64,000 nucleotides of DNA, taken from assembly GCA_036873135.1 (NCBI GenBank), contig JAPTYO010000008.1:28112761-28176760 (forward strand), written 5' to 3'. The DNA comes from Clarkia xantiana subsp. parviflora. Lineage: Eukaryota > Streptophyta > Magnoliopsida > Myrtales > Onagraceae. Shown here in pieces: positions 35,069 to 45,599 of the stretch (the first letter of the stretch is position 1; each line of letters starts with the position of its first letter). The notes beneath the pieces were generated by a model. The model saw only the letters and a program-made list of their open reading frames with translations, did no database searches and was not told the DNA's origin. Both the position numbers and the translations under genes were made by a program.

Positions 35069-36022
35069 TATATATATATATATATTACAAGAATTTCAGT
35101 TTTTTTTATTTGATTAATTAATTATATTAATGTAGTTTATTTAAAAAATATGTTCTATCATTAGAAAGTTCTTCACGTTTAGTTTCACATGAAAAAAATA
35201 TTTTGTAAATATGAGTATTGTCGAAAAAGTTAATGACTATTTAATTAAAATACTTATAGTTAAAAATGATAATATATAAAATAAAATATATCAATTGTTA
35301 ATAAGTAATACAACTCTATTTAAGACACGCAATTATTGATGTGTTTTAAAACTCATAATTGTCTGTTATGCCAAGAGGCGAAATATTACGAATATGATAA
35401 GAAAAAAAACTCATAAAATTAATTTTGAGCATCTAATCTAAATCATATGATATTTCTTTAAATATATTATCATTTTAATTGAATTAAATATGAAGATAAC
35501 TAAGATTTTTTTTAATTATGACGATGAAAAAAGTTAAGTAAACCATTTATCCAGAAGTCTCAACTATTACTATTATTATTATTATTAAACATCGGAATGA
35601 AATTTTACAATCAATAAATATATAATATATTATTTGGTTTGAAGATAACAATAATAATGACACAGTAACAATATTGATAATTTATTTTTGTGTTAATATT
35701 ATTATTGAAGGAAAATAATAAAATATATTATTAAAAATAAAAAGTAGAAAATTTATTTGATACGTCACACCTCTCAATAATTAATCATTCAATCCGTTTA
35801 CAAAAAAAAACCCCAAAGTCTAAATAATAATTATTGGCAAAAAAAATAATAAAATACTAACTAATTTAGGAGGTACGGAACTATAATAGTATTCCAGACC
35901 AGTCTGATCGATGAAGTAAAATCTTTTATTATGTTTTGTTTAGTCCTTACCGTTATAATTTTCATTTTTTGGCAACCGAGATGTAAAATCTCAGAGTCTA
36001 TCTAGAAAGGTCCAGCAAGATG

Positions 36023-36534
36023 GATCTAATTATGCGCCTATTATTTGGATTTATTTATCATTTGGATATATATTATATACTTCCCTAAAATTACACTCAA
36101 TGTTGTTAATGAGCACTTCTCTTAGTCTAGCTCCTCAATCAGGTTTCTAACCCAGGGGAGAAAAAACAGAGCCACAACAAGCAATTCTATTTCTAGGAGT
36201 CAAAACATCAGTACTGTCCTGATCAAGCAATTCGCCTCATCAGGCAATATCCCATTGGAATCCTTCATACTCCGAATCCTCGCATCACTGCAAATATTAC
36301 TGTCCAAGACGATTGAAAAAATTCATAACTTTGATCAAGAATACCATGAAGCATTTGATGAAGAAAGAAATATAAAAGGGTATTTTAGACATTTTATCTC
36401 AGTGTTATCAAACTATCACATTTGTAAACGTATGTAACTGAAACGCACACGTTTGAACTAAACAGTCACACTGTCAAACATAGATAACCAAACTATGTAT
36501 TAACCTTTTTTGAAAAATAGGGAACACTTCATAG
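36023..36534. other. Intergenic DNA without recognised gene
   Basis: It starts with a diverged second copy of sequence found upstream of the ELF4-like gene (30315-30337 and about 30510-30561). A 60-codon frame at 36255-36437 has no known domain. Confidence 0.4.
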
Positions 36535-37089
36535 AAAATAAATGTGTTAAATGAACTTTTGGTGCCACATGTTTGACATGTGTACTTTTTTGTGTCATAT
36601 GTTTAATTTTGTAGGCTTTTGGTACCATATGTTTGAGGTGTTATATGTTTTTTGTGTTTCCGTTAGTCAACAGTAAGTTTGACCGTTAAATACTTTTATT
36701 TTGTTCAATTTAGTCCTCAAATTTATATTTCTAAAATTTAATATTTACAATTTAGTCACTATTGTTTGCTCAAGTCACCGTCCAAGGCCGCCGCCCACAA
36801 CCCACCACCACCAAAGTCGCCGACCGCCACGAAACGGGCTGGCCACAACCCCACAGCACCGGCCACCACCACTTAGGGCCGAAAAACCACCCCAATTGGT
36901 GGTGGCCACCTCAATTGGGGTCGGCCACCACCAATTGGTGGTGGCTATAGCCCAATCGGGGCCGGCCACCACCAGTGGTGGTGGCTACAGCCCCAATCGG
37001 GGCCGGCAACCACCAGTGGTGGTGGCTACAGCCCCAATCGGGGCCGGCCACCACCAATTGGGGCCGCCGGCCCCGATTGGGGCGGTAGC

Positions 37090-37881
37090 TGATGGATATA
37101 TGTCCAATTCGGGTTCGTATTTATATTTCGGGCCTCGTAAACACGTTAAAATTACATATCGGTTTGAAAACGTCTCCCAAAGGGCCAAAACGGTCCGGAA
37201 ACGCATTTACGCGCATCCGGAGGTCCGGGTTGCATTGCATCCCGGACGTCCGAGTTGCGCGGCAATCCGGACCTCGCCGAATTGCCCAAATTCGACGAGG
37301 TCCGGATTGCATTGCGGGTATCGTGCGATTACCGTTCCCGCGATTACCGTTACGTGTAGAGAAGTCAAGTTCGCGCATTACCAATATGGATGACGGTTAC
37401 CGCTTGCTTTTGAACCGTCATCAAACCGCTTTAAAACCGGGTCCGGTCCCAAGGAAGCCTATAAATAGGAGGCCTTGGCCACCCATTTTCACACATCCTC
37501 TCATTTGCCCAACTTTGGTATTTTGAGCTCTGACTTCTCTCTAGAAATATTCTCTCTCTAGAAATTACTCTTTTAGCCCTATAGTGACTTAAGCTTCGGA
37601 GAGGGCTCCGCTAGCACCACCCCCCCCCTCTCCGTGCTAGCACCGGTCCTTTGTGTAGGAATCGTCGCCCAGACATCCGGATTTGTGCACAGAACACCGC
37701 CTTCTGAGACTCAGACGTCCCCTTGAGACACAACCGCACTTCGAGACACAGACCTTTCCAGGATCAACCGAACACTCGTCAGTGGCCCAGACCTCTTCTA
37801 GACGAAGGGTTACAGCCCGAAAACCCGCACAACCATACGAACAGACGCGTCCCCACGACCCAGTTCATCCCGGACGCAACA
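37090..37881 (+). repeat. 5' LTR of gag-less Tat element
   Basis: A 792-bp LTR, TG...CA. The TATA box TATAAATA is at 37460-37467. Inside U5 there is a C-rich run (CACCACCCCCCCCTCTCC) and a pair of GCTAGCACC copies. It ends ...GGACGCAACA, directly before the primer-binding site. Confidence 0.9.
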
Positions 37882-37898
37882 TTGGCGCCGTCTACGGG
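37882..37898 (+). promoter_or_regulatory. Primer-binding site
   Basis: TTGGCGCCGTCTACGGG follows the LTR end. The first part fits the 3' end of tRNA-Asp, as in the other Tat elements here. The protease frame starts only 33 bp after it. Confidence 0.82.
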
Positions 37899-37930
37899 AT
37901 TCGAACAAAAAGCTACCATACCGCAAAGTC

Positions 37931-39043
37931 ATGACGAGTGATCACAACGCTCTCACTAAGGCCAATCCGACCAAAACCAGGAAGCGCTTTAGACGTCTTA
38001 AAAGGTCCATAATGTCTCCTGTGCCAACAAGCAATGTGCCATCCGCACAGCACGGCCCAAAATTTCCAGGCATCCACGTGATACATGGAGGCTTTGGAGC
38101 AGGTGGGGAAACATCATACGAAAGAGAAATATACGCTTCCCTGATGATCCATGAACCCAGAGGCAGTCAGCAAGGAAACGTTGTCCTAGAAAACGCCATC
38201 AGCTTTTCTTCAGAAGACAAGACGCATATAACATTTCCGCATAACGACGCCTTAGTCATAACTATGACAATTGACGGCATGGACATCAAGCGTATCTTAG
38301 TAGATGGAGGAAGTTCGCCCAACATCATCACAAAAGACGTCATCCTAGTTCTGGGGAGAAAGAAGAAAGTCAACAGAATGAACTCGGGATTCATGGAAGA
38401 TGCAAGTTACCCATTGGGGTCCATAACACTGCCAGTTATACTGGGAGAAGGCAACTCACGTCTCCAAATCGCAATACCATTTATGGTAGTACAAAAACTT
38501 GACGCATACAATGGTATCTTAGGATACACAACCGTGAATGCGTGGGGAATGGTGCCATCCACGGCACACCAGAAGATCAAATTCCCAACTGCAGCCGGAA
38601 TCGGTGAAGTCAAAGGAAACCAATTGTTATCAAAGGATTGTTACAATGTGGCAATTCAAAATAACGTCAAGACAGACAAGGATGACATGCCCATCATTGA
38701 TGATGATCCAAGAGAAGGCCGTGCCCGACCAGCCCCAGTAGAAGAGTTAAAACAAATAAAGATTGAAGAACCAGACAGAATGGTCCAAATTGGAGCATCC
38801 CTGTCAGAAGATGAAGTGATATAAATCACAGCACTCCTCAAAGAGTACAAAGAGCTATTCGCATGGTCACCAAGCGATATGCCCGGAATAAGTGCAGACG
38901 TCATCTCCCATAAGCTCAACATCAAGCCAGGAACTCGAGCAATAGCCCAGAAACTTCGACCCCTCGGGGGCAACAAGAAACTGGCAATCAGAGAGGAGGT
39001 GGGAAAGCTGCTTGACGCAGGATTCATCGAAGAATCAAGATAA
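37931..39043 (+). pseudogene. Tat aspartic protease region fused to a short gag stub
   Basis: The frame begins MTSDHNALTKANPTKT right after the PBS and by residue 48 is already in IHVIHGGFGAGGETS, a block that in the 58.7-55.5 kb homologue lies after gag and its zinc knuckle. The retroviral-type protease motif ILVDGGSSPNI has its Asp near residue 125. A TAA at 38822-38824 ends the first frame. The reading frame continues after it with clear homology (ITALLKEYKELFAWSPSDMPG) to a second TAA at 39041-39043, after which RT follows in the same frame. Two single-codon changes therefore split protease from RT. Gag core and zinc knuckle are deleted. Confidence 0.8.
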
Positions 39044-41962
39044 CAAACATGGGTAGCAAACCCGGTGTTAGTTCCTAAATCAAGTGGCAAGTTAAGAATG
39101 TGCATCGATTACAGAGATCTCAACAACGCGTGCCCAAAGGATTCATATCCTCTCCCAAGAATCGACCAACTAGTCGATGCCACCGCCGGCCATGAATTAA
39201 TGTCTGTAATGGATTCATACTCAGGATACAACCAGATCCCGATGTTCAAAGACGATGCACCGCATACTGCATTCTATGCAGATAGCGAAATATACAACTA
39301 CACGGTGATGCCATTCGGCCTAATCAATGCGGGAGCAACATACCAGCGAATGGTCAATACCATCTTTGGCGATCTAATCGGAACCAAAATGGAGGCATAT
39401 GTGGACGACATGGTCGTAAAGTCAACCAAAAGGCGCAACCATGTCGACGACTTGCGAGCAATCTTCAAAACAATGCGCGAATATCAAGTCCGCCTAAATC
39501 CAACAAAATGCGCTTTCGGCGTACAATCAGGCAAAATCCTGGGATTCATGGTAAGCCAGAGGGGGATAGAGGCCAACCCAGAGAAGGTGAGGGCAATTGA
39601 AGAAATGACGTCCCCAAGGAAACACAAGGAAGTCCAACAACTAAATGGCCGCCTAGCAGCCTTAAACAGATTCCTTGCCAGGATAGGCGACAAGGCACTC
39701 CCTTTCTTTGAAATCTTGCGTGCAAACAAGAAGTTTGAATGGACACCAGTGTGCGAAGAGGCCTTTCAGCAATTAAAACAACACTTGCGCACATTGCCGG
39801 CATTGGCAAAACCGATACAAGGCGAGCCCCTCTTCCTGTACATATCGGTGAGCAACACGGCAGTCAGCTCAGTCCTTGTCAAACAAAAGGGGACTATCCA
39901 GCTCCCAGTCTACTACGTAAGCAAGATACTCGCAAAGTACGAGATAAACTACATGCCAATCGAAAAATACCTGTACGCACTTATCATAGCAGCAAGGAAA
40001 CTGAGGCCATACTTCCACGCACACGAAGTAACAGTCTTAATAGACCAACCCCTGAAGCACATCCTGTCAAAGCCAAACATGTCAGGAAATCTAACAAAGT
40101 GGTCGGTAGAGCTAAGTGAATTCCGCATTCACTTTGCTCCTCGAACGGCAATCAAGGGGCAAGCATTGGCAGACTTCATCGCAGAATTCACTGGGATAAC
40201 ACCTGACACAGGTGCCCAAGTTGGACCTCAACAAATCGAAGATCATACCGAAGTATGGCAAATGTACACCAACGGATCTTCAAACGTAGGGGAATCAGGT
40301 GCCGGATTCCTCCTAATACCTCCCGATGGATCTAATCCGTTGAAGTATGCTCTAAACTTAACATTAAGAGCAACAAACAACGAGGTGGAGTACGAGGCAT
40401 TGATAACTGGCTTAAGGATTGCAAAAGGCGTCGGAGTTAAACATCTACGAGTGAAGTGCGATTCACAGTTAGTTGTCAATCAAGTCAAAGGCGAATACGC
40501 GGCAAAGTCAGAAAATATGCAAAAATACTTGGGGCAAGCAAAAGACCTCATCACAAGCTTCGATACCTTCGACATCATCGCAGTGCCCAGAGAAGAAAAT
40601 CAAGAAGCAGATGCCTTGAGCAAATTCGCACAAGGCAATGAACAAGGCAAAGAAACGCATTTCGTGGAAAACAGAATCTTGTCAGTAATTGATAAATTCG
40701 AAGTCTTGTGCATCAATCCAGATCCAGATTGGAGGAAACCAATATTGGGATACCTCAAAGACCACAAGCTCCCCGAAGACAAAGTTCAAGCCCAAAAAAT
40801 CCAGAGACAAGCCGTCAATTACGCGTTGATAGATGACGAGCTTTACAGGAAAGGATTTTCAACCCCTTACCTAAGGTGCATCACCTTTCGGGAAGGTCAG
40901 AAAGTGTTAGAAGATTTGCATAAAGGCCAAGCAGCCTGCCATGAAGGTGCAAGATCTCTAATACGCAAGACATTGAGCTTGGGATACTATTGGCCAACCA
41001 TGAAGAACCAAGCTACGCACTTGGTCACAGAATGCGAATCCTGCCAACTTTATTCAAGAAGTATCACGGCACCAGCCGCCGAGCTAAGCCCAATTGCAAG
41101 CTCCTGGCCATTCGCACAATGGGGGATCGATTTGGTGGGTCCACTTCCAAAGTCAAAAGGCCAAACCAAGTACATTGTCGTCGCAATCGATTACTTTTCA
41201 AAGTGGATCGAGGCAAAGGCATTGGCACAAACAACCGACGCACAAATAATGGACTTCATCCGAAATCACATCATTGCACGATATGGAGTTCCGAAGGTCC
41301 TAATCAGCGACAACGGACCACAATTCAAGAGCTCAAGGCTTCAAACATTTTGTGAAAGACTCAACATTAACCATCGTTTTGCATCAGTCCGCCATGCTCA
41401 AACCAACGGACAAGTCGAAGCCGCCAACAAGACCGTCCTAGACGGTATCAAAAAAAGAGTGCACGCATTAAAAGCAGGATGGGCAGAAGAGCTTAGCAGT
41501 GTTCTATGGGCACTTCGAACAACTCCAAAGGAGTCAACTGGAGAAACACCATTCAGTCTGGTGTATGGAACGGAAGCAGTTGCTCCCATCGAAATCGCCG
41601 TCTCATCCTACCGCACAACCCATTTCAACGCCCAAGCCAACAAAGTAGACATGCGTCTAGACTTAGACTTGGCTGAAGAAAAAAGGCGTAACTCCGAACA
41701 CAATCAGGCACGAATGCGTTTGATAACCGCAAGATATTACAACAGGAAAGTGAAAGAAAGACAATCCCATGTCGGAGAAATGGTGTGGAGAAGGAATGAG
41801 TTCTCACATCTCGATCAAATCAACAAGATGTCTCCAAAATGGGAAGGCCCTTACAAGGTCATATCCATTCCATACATCAACGCATACCGCCTTGAAGATG
41901 CAAATGGAAATGCCTCTACAAACACGTTCAGTGGAGGACACTTGAAGAAATTCCACGGATGA
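39044..41962 (+). CDS. Tat polyprotein: reverse transcriptase, two RNase H domains, integrase
   Basis: It continues the protease frame after the TAA at 39041. RT: PFGLINAGATYQ and the active site YVDD at 39398-39409. A first, gypsy-type RNase H remnant follows (YYVSKILAKYEINYMPIEKYLYAL, IDQPLKHIL). The second, archaeal-like RNase H typical of the Tat lineage begins at WQMYTNGSSN (about 40256). Its first catalytic Asp is Asn (codon 40271-40273), while Glu (NNEVEYEAL) and two Asp (KCDSQL, EADALS) remain. Integrase: HHCC finger (HEGARSL...CESCQ), core Asp in GIDLVGP (about 41127), SDNGPQF (about 41310) and Glu in GQVEAANK. The end FSGGHLKKFHG is typical. The 3' 970 codons are open. It would have to be read through two stops, so activity is doubtful. 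Confidence 0.9.
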   Translation, partial: QTWVANPVLVPKSSGKLRMCIDYRDLNNACPKDSYPLPRIDQLVDATAGHELMSVMDSYSGYNQIPMFKDDAPHTAFYADSEIYNYTVMPFGLINAGATYQRMVNTIFGDLIGTKMEAYVDDMVVKSTKRRNHVDDLRAIFKTMREYQVRLNPTKCAFGVQSGKILGFMVSQRGIEANPEKVRAIEEMTSPRKHKEVQQLNGRLAALNRFLARIGDKALPFFEILRANKKFEWTPVCEEAFQQLKQHLRTLPALAKPIQGEPLFLYISVSNTAVSSVLVKQKGTIQLPVYYVSKILAKYEINYMPIEKYLYALIIAARKLRPYFHAHEVTVLIDQPLKHILSKPNMSGNLTKWSVELSEFRIHFAPRTAIKGQALADFIAEFTGITPDTGAQVGPQQIEDHTEVWQMYTNGSSNVGESGAGFLLIPPDGSNPLKYALNLTLRATNNEVEYEALITGLRIAKGVGVKHLRVKCDSQLVVNQVKGEYAAKSENMQKYLGQAKDLITSFDTFDIIAVPREENQEADALSKFAQGNEQGKETHFVENRILSVIDKFEVLCINPDPDWRKPILGYLKDHKLPEDKVQAQKIQRQAVNYALIDDELYRKGFSTPYLRCITFREGQKVLEDLHKGQAACHEGARSLIRKTLSLGYYWPTMKNQATHLVTECESCQLYSRSITAPAAELSPIASSWPFAQWGIDLVGPLPKSKGQTKYIVVAIDYFSKWIEAKALAQTTDAQIMDFIRNHIIARYGVPKVLISDNGPQFKSSRLQTFCERLNINHRFASVRHAQTNGQVEAANKTVLDGIKKRVHALKAGWAEELSSVLWALRTTPKESTGETPFSLVYGTEAVAPIEIAVSSYRTTHFNAQANKVDMRLDLDLAEEKRRNSEHNQARMRLITARYYNRKVKERQSHVGEMVWRRNEFSHLDQINKMSPKWEGPYKVISIPYINAYRLEDANGNASTNTFSGGHLKKFHG

Positions 41963-42663
41963 AAGGATAATCTTCTATCACAAAAGGAGTCGTTGTATCA
42001 AGCCCTTTTGTTCTTATTTCCATAACGCATCTACTTGTTGGACTTCTCTCTCATATAAAGTGGCATCTTTGTAATAATCTCATGAACCTAATGAAGTTAT
42101 TCTATCTTCGTAGGAACATCACTACTCTATGTACGTTACTTGGAAGCAAAACAAAGTAACTACAACAACTATTATCTACACCAACAAGGAGTTTACTACT
42201 CCACTCATTAATTGGCATCTATCTCAAGAAAGTGCCTACAACACAAAGCCATTGAGCTATGTGCACAATCAACTTATATGCCGACATAACAACCAGCAGA
42301 TTATCAATCAAAATGACGACTATTCAAGAAGCGACATCTACAGGCAATTCCTTGGAATAACATCAAGGTCTACTATCAAAATGACGATTATGCTAAAGGC
42401 GTCAACTACAAGCAATATCTTGGATTAGCACCAAGATCTACTATCAAAAATAGCATGTTGTGGTATCCTCTTTTTTAAGACAAAACCCATGTTCTCTTCT
42501 AGAAAATGACATGCTGCGACATCTCTGGTTAGAGACAAATCCTCATGTTCATAGTCATTCCCTGGATTCAGAACAGGATGGGCAAATACAATACGGGATT
42601 GATCACCCCATAAATGGCGGAAGTTCCTTTGATAGGCAATGTCCCCACACTACAACAAGCATG

Positions 42664-43120
42664 AATTCCTGGTTAGGGTTCACTCTTCATGGCGAATGTC
42701 CTCTTTCTAAGACGACAATCCCATATTTCGAATTCCTGGTTAGGGTTCACTCTTCATGGCGAATGTCCTCTTTCTAAGATGACAATCCCATATTACGAAT
42801 TCCTGGTTAGGGTTCACTCTTCGTGGCGAAGGTCCTCTTTTTAGACGACAATCCCATATTTCGAATTCCTGGTTAGGGGTCACTCTTCATGGCGAATGTC
42901 CTCTTTCTAAGACGACAATCCCATATTACGAATTCCTGGTTAGGGTTCACTCTTCGTGGCGAAGGTCCTCTTTTTAGACGACAATCCCATATTACGAATT
43001 CCTGGTTAGGGTTCACTCTTCATGACGAATGTCCTCTTTCTAGACGACAATCCCATATTACGAATTCCTGGTTAGGGTTCACCCTTCACAGCAGAAGTCC
43101 TCTTATTAGATGACAACTCC
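42664..43120 (+). repeat. 67-bp tandem repeat, about 7 copies
   Basis: Seven head-to-tail copies that contain TTCCTGGTTAGGGTTCAC, CATGGCGAATGTCCTC and GACGACAATCCCATATT, with a period of about 67 bp. They lie between pol and the antisense ORF, the same place as the repeat arrays of the element at the left edge. Confidence 0.9.
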
Positions 43121-43233
43121 GCACTACAGATTTTCAAACCGTGTTGCATGGTTCCTGGACGCAGAAAACATGCATCACAATTCACACTTACAAAAAGTGT
43201 TATATGGTCCTTGGACGCAAGAATCATATATCA

Positions 43234-43292
43234 CAAATATTTTACCAAATATTTTACCAAATATTTTACCAAATATTTTGTCAAATATTTTA
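43234..43292 (+). repeat. 12-bp tandem repeat AAATATTTTACC
   Basis: About four to five copies in a row, the last changed to AAATATTTTGTC. It lies just after the 67-bp array in the 3' untranslated region of the Tat element. Confidence 0.85.
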
Positions 43293-43918
43293 TGCATCAA
43301 ACAACTTTCCAAATATTTTATCAACAAGTTTTTTAGGGATCACAAAATACTCCTTTAAAAATCAAAATGCTTTTACGTATGCTTCCCCAACGCGGGTTGA
43401 TACACGCTGGCAGGTGCGCACCCTGTTTAAAACTCATAAAATTTACAAGTCGAGTCTTGTACAACGTCGCCTTAGAGTGGAACTAAGAGACGGTATAAAC
43501 TGATATCTTGCTCAAGTCAAGATAACACATTTCAAACATACTACTTATTAAGTCGATATACACAAACCACTTGACATTTTTCAACAAATATAGCAACAAG
43601 CTATGTAGGGAAGACAAAGTAACATGCATAACGCATCATGCAAACAATCTTGAGTCAAAAGTGGCTATCGGTCACGATTGCGGAGACTACGTCTACGTTA
43701 CTAGTCATCCACGTTCAATAAACACAGTAAGCGATAACGGTATGAAATATTACTAACAAGTTATCGTGCATGCTGCTATGTATAAAGCAGGTTCAAACGA
43801 CGTAGTTCAAAGCGAACAAGTTGCAAACAACAACCAGGGAACAACTCCAAAAAAATTCCAAACTCAAACATAAGCAAAGTGGAAACGTGCCCAACATGTT
43901 CAAAATAAAACGAGCAGT

Positions 43919-45421
43919 TCAAATAACGGCACCACCTCCAGAAGGCCCGGGGGCAACCTCCATAAACTCAGGAGACGTGACAATAACGTTTACATCTCCG
44001 CTATCATCAACCAGCATTTCGTAATTGGGAAGGCCACACTCCAAGAGGTTCAGCGCCTCAATGTGAGAAAGGGCGTAACTCGCATATGGCCCTAACTCGC
44101 CAAAAGGGAACCCAGGGTCAAGATCCTTCACGCGGGTGAAGTAATCTTCGGAGCGCTCGCTCATCAAGTGGTTCACTTTCTCCTCAACAGCAGATTCAAA
44201 ATCGGAAGTTCCCAAGTACTTGGTGAAACCCACTTGTACGCCCTTTTCCCGACTCTCCTTACCAAGAGCAGCTAATTCCGCTCCTTGAGAATGAAGATCG
44301 TCTGTAACCTTCTTCTCAAGAGCGATCATCTCAGACTCAAGCTTTGACAAGCGAGTATGACGCGCCTCATAACGGCTCTCAGAAGCAGTAGCTTTCGAAC
44401 TCAACACGCGAGCCTCTTCCTTGGTTCGTGACAACTCTTGGCGCAAAGCGTCACACTTATCCATAGCTGCCTGCTTCGCGCTTACCAGCTCCATAACAAA
44501 AGATGACATGTTTACCATGTCGGCTACAACCTGCATACATCAATGCGATAAGCCAAACATAAATCGCAAAAACAACAAACTTAGCAAAATAACCAAGTTA
44601 CTTACAGGAGCAAACCGGGATAAGGCACTCTGTGCATAAGCCTCAGCTTCCTCATCAGTCAATGGGCAAGAATGCCTATCACCCGGTGGAACACATCTAC
44701 GCAATACGCGAACTCCAACCTCTGGAGTGCGAAGTGACGACTCCTTGGGGAAATAAACTCCACCATTACCAAAAGGTGCCCAAGTGTCCCCAGTAATGTC
44801 CAATCCAACGGGGCAGACCAGATGGTCACGCCTAAGAGGAGGAACCGCTACAACAAAGAAAGAAAGTGGTTAACAACAAATAACAAAACCACGGAATACA
44901 TTCATCAAAAGTATACTTACAGAGTCCGCGGACTTCCACAGGTTTCCCGACTGGGGGGCAGATGACGCTACATTGCGACTCGCGACTTCCTTGCCTTTAC
45001 GAGTGGAAGTAGTCGCATTTGGCTTCAAGCGCTTGGGATCAGTCGGTCCACGCACCGCTGTGTCAGTCCGCTTGGAAGAAACGCGAGAATCAGACACTGG
45101 GGGAGTATCCCCGGTCACATGAGTAGAAGACCCTTTGCCAAGATCACGCCCCGAATTGGCAGGAGTGATGGGGGCAGGGGCTACCAAAGCCGGATCGGCG
45201 CGAGAAGCAATACGCGAAGCCGCCGCATGGAGAGACGAACTCTTTCCGGCAAACCAACCTGCAATATAAGTCCACAAAACATATAGCAGTTTAAATGGGT
45301 ATCCATTATAAGCGTCAAAATGTTCAAAAATGTTCAAGAGTAAGAGTGAAGGACTTACTCATAGCAACAACTCGGTCAAAAGGAAGGGAATTCCGCAAGA
45401 GGTTACTACGACTCCACAATC
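43919..45421 (-). CDS. Antisense ORF (aORF) of Tat element, spliced, coiled-coil protein
   Basis: Coded opposite to pol. Probable exons: about 45421-45358, 45258-44921, 44847-44606 and 44530-43919, with donors such as GTAAGTATAC and GTAAGTAACT and acceptors such as TTATATTGCAG and GTATGCAG. The second exon gives a Ser/Ala/Pro-rich, Lys-rich linker starting GWFAGKSS. The third has SSLRTPEVGVRVLRR and LTDEEAEAYAQSALSRF. The last has a long coiled coil (DALRQELSRTKEEARVL ... LESEMIALEKKV, about residues 30-100) and an acidic end. The junction between exons 2 and 3 as drawn shifts phase, so either a splice site differs or there is an indel. The N-terminal domain of the 50.9 kb homologue was not found. 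The function is unknown; these proteins are often annotated as 'putative gypsy-type transposon' or hypothetical. Confidence 0.65.
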
Positions 45422-45437
45422 TGCAAGAACCATGCAG

Positions 45438-45592
45438 AAGTCAACGCGCATAGCAAAAGTGAACGCACGTAGCAAAAGTCAACGCGCGTAGCAAAAGTCA
45501 ACACGCGTAGCAAAAGTCAACGCGCATAGCAAATGTTAACGCACGTGGCAAAATTCAACGCGCATAGCAAAAGTTAACGTGCATGGTAAAGT
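45438..45592 (-). repeat. 20-bp tandem repeat, about 8 copies
   Basis: Units such as GCGTAGCAAAAGTCAACGC recur with small changes (CGCAT/CGCGT/CACGT). They lie just upstream of the first recognisable antisense-ORF exon, in its 5' flank or an intron. Confidence 0.85.
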
Positions 45593-45599
45593 TGGTACG

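Larger units (their letters stand above)
33236..36014. mobile_element. Long-TIR (foldback / Mutator-like) element
   Basis: The two arms, about 33236-34150 and 35100-36014, are inverted copies of roughly 0.9 kb. Matching blocks are ACCTTTCTAGATAGACT versus AGTCTATCTAGAAAGGT, AACCGTGAGGACTAAATAAA versus TTTAGTCCTTACCGTT, and GTGTTTTAAAACACACC versus GTGTGTTTTAAAACTC-like sequence. GCAAGATG occurs at 33228-33235 and 36015-36022 as a probable 8-9 bp target duplication. The middle, about 1 kb, holds a Tat LTR fragment and a Helitron-like end rather than a transposase gene. Confidence 0.65.
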
